Of a stretch of 54,812 nucleotides of DNA, positions 9,622-19,770 are shown in pieces. Within the stretch, counting starts at the first letter, position 1. Every line of letters begins with the position of its first letter. The stretch is taken from contig AMGN01000026.1 of assembly GCA_000309865.1 (NCBI GenBank), forward strand, positions 1-54,812, given 5' to 3'. The notes beneath the pieces are model-generated. The model saw only the letters and a program-made list of their open reading frames with translations. It searched no databases and was not told the origin of the DNA. The position numbers were made by a program, and so were the translations under genes. The stretch comes from Methanobacterium sp. Maddingley MBC34. GTDB lineage: Archaea; Methanobacteriota; Methanobacteria; Methanobacteriales; Methanobacteriaceae.

Positions 9622-10305
9622 TCATTTACAACTTAATCCCAAAGCATTAGGACAAATGGACCTACACAGATTACACTTCTTTAAAACATGTCCCCTCTGA
9701 GTTACAAAGTTTGATAATGGGCGACAGAGTTTTTGGCTGACTGTTAGTCCATCTAATGCTTTCTGGGGACAGGAATCAATACAAAGACCACATTCTTTTA
9801 AACATGCAGTATATGTTGCAATAGGGTCGCTTTCAAGTTCTAGGTTAACCAGAACCGCACCAATCTGGATCATGTTCCCATACTTTTCATTGATTAAAAG
9901 GGTGTTTTTTCCCAGAACACCTAAACCTGCCAGATATCCCGCATGTCGCAATGATAAAATCCCTTGGGCGTACTGATTTTCTTCTTCCCAATATTCTGAA
10001 GGATCATCTGATGGTATGGGGATGGCTTCTATCCTGGAATCTTCTAAAATCTGACAAAGATCAAATCCGATCCTATCTACTTCTTGAGTAGCCACGTTGT
10101 TCGCATGGGTGTATGGCACACAACTATTTGCAGATAAAGATCCAGCAGGAACTCTTTTAGCAAAAACTATCACGGATTTACATTTAGAATAAATATTTAA
10201 TGGATTAAATCCGTGTGGGGTGTCATTAAATCTTTTCACACTGGCAATACCACAAAGATCAGCACCAAAATCCTTGGCCATACTTTTAATTTTTAAATGG
10301 TCCAT
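9622..10305 (-). CDS. QueG-like Fe-S protein (epoxyqueuosine reductase-related)
   Basis: A 227-residue paralog of the protein at 7388. It has the same N-terminal core (AKDFGADLCGIASVKRF, SVIVFAKRVPAG, AGYLAGLGVLGKNTLLINEKYGNMIQIG) and a C-terminal double 4Fe-4S domain with CLKECGLCIDSCP and CNLCRSICP. The conserved GxGKNTLL segment matches the family region that contacts the corrinoid in QueG; whether this protein binds cobalamin is unknown. Its TGA stop overlaps the ATG of a possible longer form of the acetyltransferase (ATGA), so the two genes are likely one transcript. The substrate is unknown; a reductase acting with a ferredoxin is the safe call. Confidence 0.82.
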   Translation of the reverse strand: MDHLKIKSMAKDFGADLCGIASVKRFNDTPHGFNPLNIYSKCKSVIVFAKRVPAGSLSANSCVPYTHANNVATQEVDRIGFDLCQILEDSRIEAIPIPSDDPSEYWEEENQYAQGILSLRHAGYLAGLGVLGKNTLLINEKYGNMIQIGAVLVNLELESDPIATYTACLKECGLCIDSCPQKALDGLTVSQKLCRPLSNFVTQRGHVLKKCNLCRSICPNALGLSCK

Positions 10306-10385
10306 GATACCAACTATTTTTTCGGGAAAGTTTTTTATGAATTTTTTAAAGGATTTTTTTTAATAGGATATTATTTTCAAATTAA

Positions 10386-10913
10386 TCAGAGCAGTTTTAC
10401 TCCAAATTCATTCTGCATAAGCCTGAAAGCGAATTTTTCATCATATTCATCCAGTCCAGCCACACAACTAACAGGTACTTCCACATCATAACCCCTTATG
10501 CCTCCCTCTGCAGCTGTAAAAAGTATGCAGATGTGGGTAACTGTACCTGTAATCCTCAATGTATCTATTTCCAGATCTTTCAGGACTTCATCCAGATCTG
10601 TATTGTAGAATGCAGAGTAGGTGGTTTTTTCAATGAAAATATCCTCATCCTTTTGCTCTAAATCCCCAATCACTTCTGATCCAGCAGTGCCTTTGATGGC
10701 ATGAACTGGCCAGTTCATCTTCACAAATTCCCTATCCTGCTGGTCATGGGTATCACAAACATAAATAATGGAAACTCCTTCCCTTCTGGCTTCTTCAATT
10801 TCTTTTTTAAGATGAGGGATGATATTCCTGGTAGATGGAACTTCCAGGGGTGCGCCTTCACGCACAAAATCATTTAACATGTCTATTATTAAAAGGGCCT
10901 TTTTATCTTTCAT
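10386..10913 (-). CDS. Cysteine hydrolase, isochorismatase/nicotinamidase superfamily
   Basis: A 175-residue alpha/beta hydrolase of the isochorismatase-like family. Catalytic triad positions are visible: Asp in ALLIIDMLNDFVREG (about residue 12), Lys in FIEKTTYSAF (about 90) and Cys in ITGTVTHICILFTA (about 125). The WPVHAIKGTAGSE segment is typical of nicotinamidase-like members. The ATG at 10913 is favoured over 10925 because GGAGAT sits directly upstream. It may hydrolyse nicotinamide or another amide, but the gene beside nicotinate phosphoribosyltransferase (12710) is an equally good nicotinamidase candidate. A 20-bp tandem repeat lies upstream at 10980-11014. Confidence 0.88.
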   Translation of the reverse strand: MKDKKALLIIDMLNDFVREGAPLEVPSTRNIIPHLKKEIEEARREGVSIIYVCDTHDQQDREFVKMNWPVHAIKGTAGSEVIGDLEQKDEDIFIEKTTYSAFYNTDLDEVLKDLEIDTLRITGTVTHICILFTAAEGGIRGYDVEVPVSCVAGLDEYDEKFAFRLMQNEFGVKLL

Positions 10914-10979
10914 TTTGATCTCCATTGCTGTTACCTTATACTCCCAGCATCAACCCCATAATTAAAGCTAATTATTATT

Positions 10980-11014
10980 TATCGTTCCAATTATCTAATT
11001 ATCGTTCCAATTAT
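10980..11014. repeat. Two copies of a 20-bp tandem repeat upstream of the cysteine hydrolase
   Basis: TATCGTTCCAATTAT is present at 10980-10994 and 11000-11014, a 20-base period. It lies between the stop of the gene at 11035 and the start of the hydrolase at 10913, both on the minus strand. It could be a direct-repeat operator for the hydrolase promoter, since two helical turns would place both copies on the same face of the DNA. Confidence 0.6.
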
Positions 11015-11034
11015 TTATTTTTCAGTTATTAACC

Positions 11035-11997
11035 TTATTTGAACAATCGACAGATAGCAAGGCAAATCCAGTATTTTAAGTCCTTATCACTTCCCCTCAC
11101 AATCTTCAAATCAAAAAGACCTTTATTATTCTGTTTTTTAATTAAAAAGTCTAATCCTTCTTGTATATGGGGATTACTCTTTTTTATTTCAATGAGTGAT
11201 AGTGAATCCATGGCACTGATAATATCTGTGAACCAGAAAGGATAGGAAACCCTTTCCCAATATTTTTTATCCTTACGATCCGGATATTTATCTGCCATGA
11301 AAAATCTGCTGGCCAGTAATTTTCCTGCTCTTTTTGCCTCCTCCAAGTGGCGATATTCGGGGTGTGCTGCAAATGCCCGGAGAACCATGCCTGTCACTAA
11401 ATGGGAAAATGGACGGGACGGGTCAGGTAAATCGGGTTTGCTGGCCATTAATGCTTCTTTAATATTCATGCTAGAGGTTCGGAAGGGAATTACCCATCCT
11501 CCATCTTCCTGCCTCATGGAAAGCAACCACTGAAAACCCTTTTTGATCCGGAGATCCTCACTGTAACCAGCTTTAATCAATAATTCCATTATGGCCGGTG
11601 AGTAGGTGGTGGCATACTGGTTGCCGTAAATACCTCTAAAATCTCCTTCAATGGTCTGACAGCTGAAAAAATATTCTGCTGATTTCTGGATTTGCCTGTG
11701 GCTCCTGTTTAACCCATATTTACAGACAAGTTCCCCTAAAACTCGGTAAGTCTCCACCTGGTTATAATCCTCCCTGGAACGCAAATCTTCCCGGATTTTA
11801 CCAGGATATTTCCAGTAACCATCTTCTTCCTGTTTTCGGAGAATCCTGGAAACAGATGGGAGCTGCCATAACTCCTCAACCGGCCCCACTTCTTCACCCA
11901 AAAGATCCCGCCGGGTATAATATTCAATTGCAGGATTACCAGCAGAAAGTAAAACTGGAATGGGGTCAATTTTTAGTTCATTCATGCCGGAGTTCAT
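11035..11997 (-). CDS. Terpene-cyclase/prenyltransferase-like alpha-barrel protein, function unknown
   Basis: A 320-residue soluble protein with alpha/alpha-barrel repeats related to squalene cyclase and prenyltransferase beta folds: SVSRILRKQEEDGYWKYPG, SAEYFFSCQTIEGDFRGIYG, GFQWLLSMRQEDGGWVIP and LDFLIKKQNNKGLFDLK are QW-like units. The family is often mislabelled nitrogen fixation protein NifH in archaeal databases although no nitrogenase motif is present. It lacks the DXDD motif of squalene-hopene cyclases, so true cyclase activity is doubtful. Start ATG 11997 has an AGAGGA ribosome binding site. A second copy, frameshifted, is at 42657-43705. Confidence 0.7.
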   Translation of the reverse strand: MNSGMNELKIDPIPVLLSAGNPAIEYYTRRDLLGEEVGPVEELWQLPSVSRILRKQEEDGYWKYPGKIREDLRSREDYNQVETYRVLGELVCKYGLNRSHRQIQKSAEYFFSCQTIEGDFRGIYGNQYATTYSPAIMELLIKAGYSEDLRIKKGFQWLLSMRQEDGGWVIPFRTSSMNIKEALMASKPDLPDPSRPFSHLVTGMVLRAFAAHPEYRHLEEAKRAGKLLASRFFMADKYPDRKDKKYWERVSYPFWFTDIISAMDSLSLIEIKKSNPHIQEGLDFLIKKQNNKGLFDLKIVRGSDKDLKYWICLAICRLFK

Positions 11998-12061
11998 CAC
12001 AATCCTCTCAAAAAATCCATTTTTCAGGTTTAATCATCATATTAATATCCTTTAATATCAA

Positions 12062-12565
12062 TCATTTTTTACTAAAAAGATCTGCTGCTGGACAGCCCAA
12101 CTCCCTCTGCTTGCAGTGTTTGCAGGTTAAAGATCTGATAAATGCATTTCCGCCTAAATAAGGGATTAAAATAATTATAATGAGTAAAAGAATTGACCAG
12201 TTGAATCCATTGAAAAGTATGAGTATTCCACCGGCCAGGGGGAATAAAAACACCAAGAAATCTGGTAAAACTGCGTACCAGGAAACTTCTTTGTTGGTAA
12301 AAAGGGAAGGATCACCTTTTTTGAAAAAATAAGATGACAGAAGACCTTTACCAAACGCGCAAGTCTTCCCGTAATAGTAACAACTGGTACACCCCTTTCG
12401 TAAAAGTCGAATTTCCATTGCCAGGCAGAAAAGTACGTATAAAACTGTAAATATTATTCCCAGCCCATAAAGAATGTAAGCACCAATAATGTAGGTGGAT
12501 ATGGATAAACTATTCGAAAGCATTACCATCCACAGGGGATAACTTTCATAACACTTTTCTCCCAT
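12062..12565 (-). CDS. Four-helix membrane protein with paired cysteine motifs
   Basis: A 167-residue membrane protein with about four hydrophobic segments (about 10-50 as two helices, and about 98-140 as two helices). The second hydrophobic hairpin is preceded by a cytoplasmic or outer loop with RKGCTSCYYYGKTCAFGKG, and the C-terminus has LTCKHCKQRELGCPA, so six cysteines cluster on loops at CxxC-like spacing. This suggests metal or Fe-S binding or disulfide chemistry at the membrane. I do not recognise a named function. A strong GAGGGGG ribosome binding site precedes the ATG. It lies between the terpene-cyclase-like gene and the NAD-salvage genes on the same strand. Confidence 0.8.
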   Translation of the reverse strand: MGEKCYESYPLWMVMLSNSLSISTYIIGAYILYGLGIIFTVLYVLFCLAMEIRLLRKGCTSCYYYGKTCAFGKGLLSSYFFKKGDPSLFTNKEVSWYAVLPDFLVFLFPLAGGILILFNGFNWSILLLIIIILIPYLGGNAFIRSLTCKHCKQRELGCPAADLFSKK

Positions 12566-12709
12566 TTAACCCCCTCAATCATATCAATTTTATCTTATTT
12601 ATCATATTAATAATCATAATCAATTTTATTCAATTTATTTTATTTAATTAGTACAATGCCCCATATTTACTGTTAATCGATTTTTAAAACATTTTTTTAT
12701 AACTTTGGA

Positions 12710-13261
12710 CTATTCCTCTACTTTTTGAATCCAATCATCAGTATTCAGCACATTACTGAATCGCATAGCCTGGGTAACCAGAACTGCACGGTGTAATTCT
12801 TCATCACTAACTTTCCCTGCGTAGTTGGACACACTTAGGGTGCCGGTGGCATCTGACAGAAACTCAACCTTAAAACCTCTGTGGAATGCCTGCCTAGCAG
12901 TGGTATCACAGCACATTTGGGTCATGTAACCGGAAATGGTAACAGTGTCAATATTCTTTTCCCTGAGCCAGGTTTCAAGATCAGTGCCTGTGAAACTTCC
13001 CGGGAGATTTTTCTCCACCAGATAATCATATTCTCTTGTTAAAACTTCGGGGAGGATCTCCCAACCATCAGTTCCCTTAACAAATGTTTCCGCGTTTTCC
13101 TGCAAGGCTGTGTGCTGTATGAGAATAATGGGAACATCACTGGACTGGGCTGAGTCCATGGCATTTAAAATGTTCTCCGGGCTCTCAGGAGGGTAAGTCA
13201 AGGGTAATTTCCCTGAGAAATATTCCTTTTGAACATCTATTATTAGCAAAACTCTATTCAT
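12710..13261 (-). CDS. Cysteine hydrolase of the isochorismatase family, probable nicotinamidase
   Basis: A 183-residue hydrolase with the triad residues in VLLIIDVQKEYFSGKLPL (Asp), LVEKNLPGSFTGTDLE (Lys) and ISGYMTQMCCDTTARQAFHRG (Cys, about residue 115). The MCCDTTAR form is typical of the isochorismatase-like subgroup. The gene follows the nicotinate phosphoribosyltransferase gene by 70 bases on the same strand, which suggests it releases nicotinate from nicotinamide for NAD salvage; this is context inference, since substrates in the family vary. The start ATG 13261 has a GGAGAA ribosome binding site; a TTG at 13276 is spurious. Confidence 0.85.
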   Translation of the reverse strand: MNRVLLIIDVQKEYFSGKLPLTYPPESPENILNAMDSAQSSDVPIILIQHTALQENAETFVKGTDGWEILPEVLTREYDYLVEKNLPGSFTGTDLETWLREKNIDTVTISGYMTQMCCDTTARQAFHRGFKVEFLSDATGTLSVSNYAGKVSDEELHRAVLVTQAMRFSNVLNTDDWIQKVEE

Positions 13262-13331
13262 ATTACAATTCTCCAAATAAGTGGATTAGTTGAGGGTTAG
13301 TTTCAATTTATGTTTATGCACTCAATGATTT

Positions 13332-14492
13332 TTATAAATCAGGGAGGTATTTAACCTGTTCTAATACGTATTCCCTAATTTCACCCGGTTCTGGAAGGTC
13401 ATAAAGAAGGTTACCATTTTCAACCAGTGGGCTGAGCAAAGTTTCGTATTTTCCACCACAGTAACAGCTTTCAACTACCTTTTCAACTGGTAAAAGCAGA
13501 TCTTCATGGCACTCAGGACATCTTAACACATTTTTTTGCCCGGAACATTTCCCTCTTTTGGCCAGTGGCTCTCCATCCACTTCAACTATGTCCATGGAAA
13601 AATCAACCACTGGAGCATTACTGATGGAAGTTCCAATTCCATAGGCATCTACCAGGGGGTTCAACTTAGAAATTTCTTCTTCTTGAATACCTCCACTGAC
13701 AAAGAATTTGACGTGTTGGAATCCTCTTAAATCAAGTTCCCATCGTGTTTCCTGGAGAATATGGTAAAAATCACCACGTCGCGAGGAGGGGGTGTCGAAA
13801 CGAACTGCGAATAATTTTTCTCCCAGGGCTTCTGCCACACGTAGGCATTCGAATTTTTCATCATGGAAAGTGTCAATAAGTGCCACTCGATTAACATCAG
13901 GGTCTATCACTTCATCAAAGGCTTTCACTGAGTCTACAGTAGAGCCTATGCAGATTATAATGGCATGGGGAATGGTTCCCAGGGGGTCTTCTCCAATAAC
14001 CTCCCCACTTTTAATGACAGAAACCCCATCACATCCTCCTATAAATGCGCTTCTTTCGATCATGGGTGCTATTGCAGGGTGCATTCTCCTGGCACCGAAA
14101 CTCATCACCAGACGGTCACCTGCCAGTTTCTTGTAACGGGCAGATTTGGTGGCAATACCAGTAGCCTGGCACATCAGACCCAGAATGGCAGTTTCATAAA
14201 CACAAAAGTCCTGATAATATCCCTCTATTTCCAGAACTGGTTGGTGTGGATAAAAAAGGGTTCCTTCCTTCATGGCCCGTACCTTAACTGGTAAATCTTT
14301 CAGAAGATGGGCAACTTCATCTAAACCAGCCAACACCGCCCAGGACCATTCATCTGGCAGGGACTTGGCCACAAATTCTGCTTTTACCCAAGGATTAATC
14401 CCTTTCTTTTCCAGTATTTCAAGGGTCCGTTGGAAGTACACATCAGTGACTTTACCCTCTTTGATCTCCTTTTCTCCAGCAATATGGAACAT
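13332..14492 (-). CDS. pncB: Nicotinate phosphoribosyltransferase
   Basis: A 386-residue archaeal-type nicotinate phosphoribosyltransferase, which converts nicotinate and PRPP to nicotinate mononucleotide with ATP hydrolysis in NAD salvage. Family features are IKEGKVTDVYFQRTLEIL at the N-terminus, a central barrel with FGARRMHPAIAPMIERSAFIGGCDGVS (about 130-157), SGGIQEEEISKLNPLVDAYGIGTSI (about 265-290), and a C-terminal zinc-ribbon-like CPECHEDLLLPVE with CYCGG. A GGTG ribosome binding site precedes the ATG. The downstream cysteine hydrolase is probably its nicotinamidase partner. The length fits the archaeal subgroup. Confidence 0.95.
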   Translation of the reverse strand: MFHIAGEKEIKEGKVTDVYFQRTLEILEKKGINPWVKAEFVAKSLPDEWSWAVLAGLDEVAHLLKDLPVKVRAMKEGTLFYPHQPVLEIEGYYQDFCVYETAILGLMCQATGIATKSARYKKLAGDRLVMSFGARRMHPAIAPMIERSAFIGGCDGVSVIKSGEVIGEDPLGTIPHAIIICIGSTVDSVKAFDEVIDPDVNRVALIDTFHDEKFECLRVAEALGEKLFAVRFDTPSSRRGDFYHILQETRWELDLRGFQHVKFFVSGGIQEEEISKLNPLVDAYGIGTSISNAPVVDFSMDIVEVDGEPLAKRGKCSGQKNVLRCPECHEDLLLPVEKVVESCYCGGKYETLLSPLVENGNLLYDLPEPGEIREYVLEQVKYLPDL

Positions 14493-14561
14493 ACTAAATA
14501 CACCAACTTTTTATCAAATATTATTCACGAGATGCAGCTTACTTGCATCGTTAATAAACAA

Positions 14562-16349
<1,788 letters not shown>

Positions 16350-16721
16350 ACAATCTTGTAATTTATTTGAATCAGGGTATATAATTTGTTAAATCTAATA
16401 CTCGTAAATTCATCCGTTGTTTGCTATTAAAACCATGACAGAGCATATAATGCAGGGTAGGGGCATAGTGGTGGGAGTGACTCATGTCATATTATTCCCT
16501 TTATTTGATCATACATTGCAAGTGAAAAAAGGTGATTTACAGTGGGTTTGATATTGATATGATCATACTATGTTGTTAATTCTGCCATATATTTCAAGTG
16601 TAATATTGATAATAATGAGCAACAAGGTTAATTAACAGGGAATTATTAATATCTGTTTTACTAAAATCATATGTAAATCCTGTTTTGGATAATATAACAC
16701 ATTTGTGGAGCTAAATAAGAA
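16350..16721. other. Non-coding divergent intergenic region with repeated TGATCATAC
   Basis: No convincing gene lies in these 370 bases between polB1 and the divergent acetyltransferase. TGATCATAC occurs twice (about 16507 and 16558), and AGATCATACATGAAG recurs at about 17368, so a short operator is possible. A 38-codon ORF from 16435 exists but has no ribosome binding site. Confidence 0.4.
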
Positions 16722-17330
16722 ATGCACCTTCAAAAAATGGATAAAAAGAAGCATGACCCCTTCCAGGTATCAGAACTTATTTACGAAGCTGATGCAGAAA
16801 CTTTTGATTTTTTCTTTGGTAACAAGAAGAATACTTCACAAAAAATAGGAAAACTAGTACAGGAGGGGGATAATAACCTGGGTTACCAGCAGATCTACGT
16901 GGTAACCAATGACAACCAGGAAATAATGGGAGTTATGGTGTATTCTGCTGGGGAAAAAATGGGAACTATGAATGAATTAAAGGTTCTATTGCGTAATTTC
17001 AACATCCTTGACTCTGTAAGATTCATAATGATTGAAATAATTGACAGTATTTTCTTATCTAGTCTGAAAGAGGATGACTTTTATTACGCCATAGTAGCTG
17101 TAGATGAACACTTCCGAGGACAGGGAGTAGGTTCCTTTATCCTGGAAGAAGGAATAAAACTGGCCAGGGAAAAAGGATGTAAAAGAGCAGTACTAGATGT
17201 TGACATTGAAAATGATGGCGCTTTAAGGCTTTACGAGCGGTTTGGTTTTAGGAAATTTAAGGAAAGAATTTTATCTCTCCCGGGGTGGAAAAAGGGAGCT
17301 TTTAATATGGAATACTCCCTGAAAGAATAG
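16722..17330 (+). CDS. GNAT-family N-acetyltransferase with N-terminal extension
   Basis: A 202-residue protein. The C-terminal 80 residues form a clear GNAT core: YYAIVAVDEHFRGQGVGSFI with the RGQGVG acetyl-CoA loop, and NDGALRLYERFGFRKFKER. The first 120 residues (with DAETFDFFFGNKKNTSQKI) match the extended N-terminal part seen in some archaeal GNATs and contact no known motif. The substrate is unknown. The ATG has a GGAG about a dozen bases upstream. It precedes the TrmB regulator by 95 bases and may be an independent unit. Confidence 0.85.
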   Translation: MHLQKMDKKKHDPFQVSELIYEADAETFDFFFGNKKNTSQKIGKLVQEGDNNLGYQQIYVVTNDNQEIMGVMVYSAGEKMGTMNELKVLLRNFNILDSVRFIMIEIIDSIFLSSLKEDDFYYAIVAVDEHFRGQGVGSFILEEGIKLAREKGCKRAVLDVDIENDGALRLYERFGFRKFKERILSLPGWKKGAFNMEYSLKE

Positions 17331-17425
17331 ATATTGTTAAGTTGACTTAGATATATTATTTAATAAGATCATACATGAAGTAGTTGATTTTAATGTGTTA
17401 GAATACTCTAGATGGATCCATAAAC

Positions 17426-18229
17426 ATGACTGAAATATCAAACAACCTGGTTGAGTCTCTGAAGACCATGGGGCTTACTGAGTACGAGGCAAAGGTGTAC
17501 TCTGCTCTGGTACTGTTTGACCGGACAGAGGTCAAACAGGTTTATGAATACCTTAAAATGCCTAAACCCAGTGTGTATCAGATCTTGAAACAGTTAATGG
17601 ATAAAGGTCTGGTGCAGGTAGTTAGTTCTAAACCTGCTATTTATCGGGCCACTCCTCCGAAGATAGCTCTCCGACACCTTACTGAAGTTCATAAAAGTGC
17701 AGAAGAACAAGCCTTGAAAGAGTTGGAAGATCTAGAAAAAAACCCCATGGAAACTGAAGATTCGGATATTATATGGACTCTTTTTGGTAGCAGTAACGTT
17801 GAACACAGCATGGAAGAGTTAATGTGCAAGGCTCGAGAATCAATGAAACTTATTCTTCCAGAAGAGTACCTGTATTTTCTCTCCTTCGTTAGGGGGAAGG
17901 AACTTGATATTGAACTTTTGATGTTTGTAAAGGATGCTTCTATTGCAGAACGTTATGAATTAAAGAACTTAAATGTCCACAATGCTTATGGATTAGATGT
18001 TGCAGATTTTGGTGTTATTCCTAAATATTTCACTGAAATTCCGTTACCTCCTGAGCAGTATTCTAAATTTATCCTAATTTCGATTGATGATAAGGAGTTT
18101 ATGTATATACCTCCTTTTCCGGGGAAGACAAAGTCCGGTGTCACTTCAAAAAACCCATATCTTATAGTTCTGGTTGGTATATTGTTTGGTGTTGTATGGG
18201 AGCACACTCCAGAAGTGCCATTAAAATAG
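17426..18229 (+). CDS. TrmB-family transcriptional regulator
   Basis: A 267-residue regulator. Residues 1-75 are the TrmB winged helix (LKTMGLTEYEAKVYSALVL, VYEYLKMPKPSVYQILKQLMDKGLVQVV, then KPAIYRATPP). A short coiled-coil follows (EEQALKELEDLEKN), and the C-terminal 150 residues form the ligand-binding region, which has a PLD-like fold in this family. TrmB proteins usually sense sugars or other small molecules. Here the next gene is an ABC-2 type permease, and two copies of a palindrome bracket its promoter, so this protein most likely represses that gene. The ligand cannot be read. Confidence 0.9.
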   Translation: MTEISNNLVESLKTMGLTEYEAKVYSALVLFDRTEVKQVYEYLKMPKPSVYQILKQLMDKGLVQVVSSKPAIYRATPPKIALRHLTEVHKSAEEQALKELEDLEKNPMETEDSDIIWTLFGSSNVEHSMEELMCKARESMKLILPEEYLYFLSFVRGKELDIELLMFVKDASIAERYELKNLNVHNAYGLDVADFGVIPKYFTEIPLPPEQYSKFILISIDDKEFMYIPPFPGKTKSGVTSKNPYLIVLVGILFGVVWEHTPEVPLK

Positions 18230-18368
18230 AATCATACAATTAATTATTCGTTATCAAATTATCTTTTTAAAAATCTTTTAAAACAGGTTTTTTTCATCTG
18301 TTAATGCTTCTTTTACAGTTTTTTAGAAAGTTTTCTTTTTTTAGCAATCTATACTCTTTATCATTATG

Positions 18369-18435
18369 GTAGTTTTTAAGCTAACTACTATTAGGAAAGT
18401 TTATAAGTAGGAACGGTAGTTATGTACATAACTAC
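18369..18435 (+). promoter_or_regulatory. Two GTAGTT-N8-AACTAC operators around the promoter of the ABC-2 permease
   Basis: Site 1 (18369-18388) is GTAGTT-N8-AACTAC. Site 2 (18416-18435) is GTAGTTATGTACATAACTAC, a perfect 20-base palindrome. Their centres are 47 bases apart. A TATA box (GTTTATAAG, 18399-18407) lies between them, so transcription should start in or near site 2. This is a classic repressor layout and the TrmB protein encoded just upstream is the obvious candidate. Confidence 0.8.
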
Positions 18436-18556
18436 TATTGCTGTGGCTAAAAGAGAGGCAAGGAGTTCGTTAGATTGCATCTTTTTAAAACATCTATGGA
18501 GATTCGAAAACTCGAAAAGTCATTTAATGAAGAAATTCATTTAAGGGAGGGATATT

Positions 18557-19681
18557 ATGAAGGATAACAATTTTTTATCCATGTTTACGGATGTTGTTAA
18601 GAATGGAGTTAAAAACAAAACCTCACTGGGAATAGCAGTAATTGGACCAATTGTTGTAATGATCATACTGGGCTATATAATCACCATGGCTGGAACTGCT
18701 GATACGCTGAATATTGGAGTTGTAGACCAGGATCAGGGACTTAGAAATATTAGTGTAGCTAGCAAGATAACTGAAGAGTTAAAAAATCAGGATGATGTTA
18801 ATGTGATTTCCATTAACCTGGGTGATGTTAACAATTCGTTTAAGGACAGGACTATAGATGCTGTGCTGATTTTTCCTGAGAATTTCACTGTAAATGTCGC
18901 CCTGAATAAAAGTACAGAAATTACACTGATTGCTGAAGGCACAGACCAGACAAAAACCGCCCTTGTAAATAAAGCAGTCCTCACATCTGCCATGGAAGTA
19001 GCATCTCAAAGTGGCAGTACTGCCATGTCTGTGGAAATTAAAAATGAAACTTACTATGCCCAGGACCTAGGATTCGTAGATCTTTTCATATACCGTGTAA
19101 TGGCTCTGGATACAATGCTCCTTTCCATGATTATTGCTCTTTTTACCATACTGGACGATAAAAGAGGAAACAGGTTTAAAAGGATGTCTTCTTCCCCAGT
19201 AAAAGCTGCTATTGCCTATACCTTAGGATGCAGTGTATTCGCTGCTATAATAGTGCCCATAGTGTTATCTTACGTAATTTATGTTATGGGCGTTACTATA
19301 GTGGGGGATGTGGTCAGTGTTGCATTAATTTTGCTTCTGATGGCTCTGTTAGGTGTATCCTTAGGTGTTCTTGCAGCAGCACTAGCTCGAACTGAAAGGC
19401 AGGCTTTTGGCTTGTTGGCTTTATTCGCAGTTTTACAGGTCTTATTCAGCGGCATGCTGGTGCCAGTGGCCCGATTTGATTATTATGTCCAGTGGATATC
19501 CTACATTCTGCCGTTGACTTATGGGTTGGATGCCCTGAAGAGTGTTATGATAAGGGGCTTCAGCCTGGGGGATGTAAGTACGGACCTCTTGGCCATATTC
19601 ATTATAATCATTGTAGTTGTGATCTTGTCTGCAATTGGTTTAAGGGCGGGAAACAACTCAACCAAAAAGAAAGTTAATTAG
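18557..19681 (+). CDS. ABC-2 type transporter permease (exporter), no adjacent ATPase
   Basis: A 374-residue membrane protein of the ABC-2 permease family. One N-terminal helix (about 24-44) is followed by a large extracytoplasmic domain (GVVDQDQGLRNISVASKI) and about five C-terminal helices, including the LFSGMLVPVARFDYYVQWISYILPLTYGLDALKSVMIRG region typical of ABC-2 exporters, here split over residues about 305-345. A GGGAGG ribosome binding site precedes the ATG. No ATP-binding subunit is next to it, unusual for the family; the closest in the window is the PadR-linked ATPase at 22141. It is probably regulated by TrmB through the two palindromes upstream. Confidence 0.88.
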   Translation: MKDNNFLSMFTDVVKNGVKNKTSLGIAVIGPIVVMIILGYIITMAGTADTLNIGVVDQDQGLRNISVASKITEELKNQDDVNVISINLGDVNNSFKDRTIDAVLIFPENFTVNVALNKSTEITLIAEGTDQTKTALVNKAVLTSAMEVASQSGSTAMSVEIKNETYYAQDLGFVDLFIYRVMALDTMLLSMIIALFTILDDKRGNRFKRMSSSPVKAAIAYTLGCSVFAAIIVPIVLSYVIYVMGVTIVGDVVSVALILLLMALLGVSLGVLAAALARTERQAFGLLALFAVLQVLFSGMLVPVARFDYYVQWISYILPLTYGLDALKSVMIRGFSLGDVSTDLLAIFIIIIVVVILSAIGLRAGNNSTKKKVN

Positions 19682-19770
19682 GAGGAACTTGATTTTATAA
19701 AATGAAAAATAGGGAGTAAAGGGAAAGTGTTCAAAAAAATATTATTGTGGGGATGAACTAGAATCTAAAC

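Noticed and set aside
11035..11997. Nitrogen fixation protein NifH
   Set aside because: This label appears on relatives in databases, but there is no P-loop or Fe-S ligand of nitrogenase reductase; the repeats are cyclase/prenyltransferase-like.
16435..16551. 38-codon ORF upstream of the acetyltransferase gene
   Set aside because: No ribosome binding site and unremarkable composition in an otherwise non-coding spacer.
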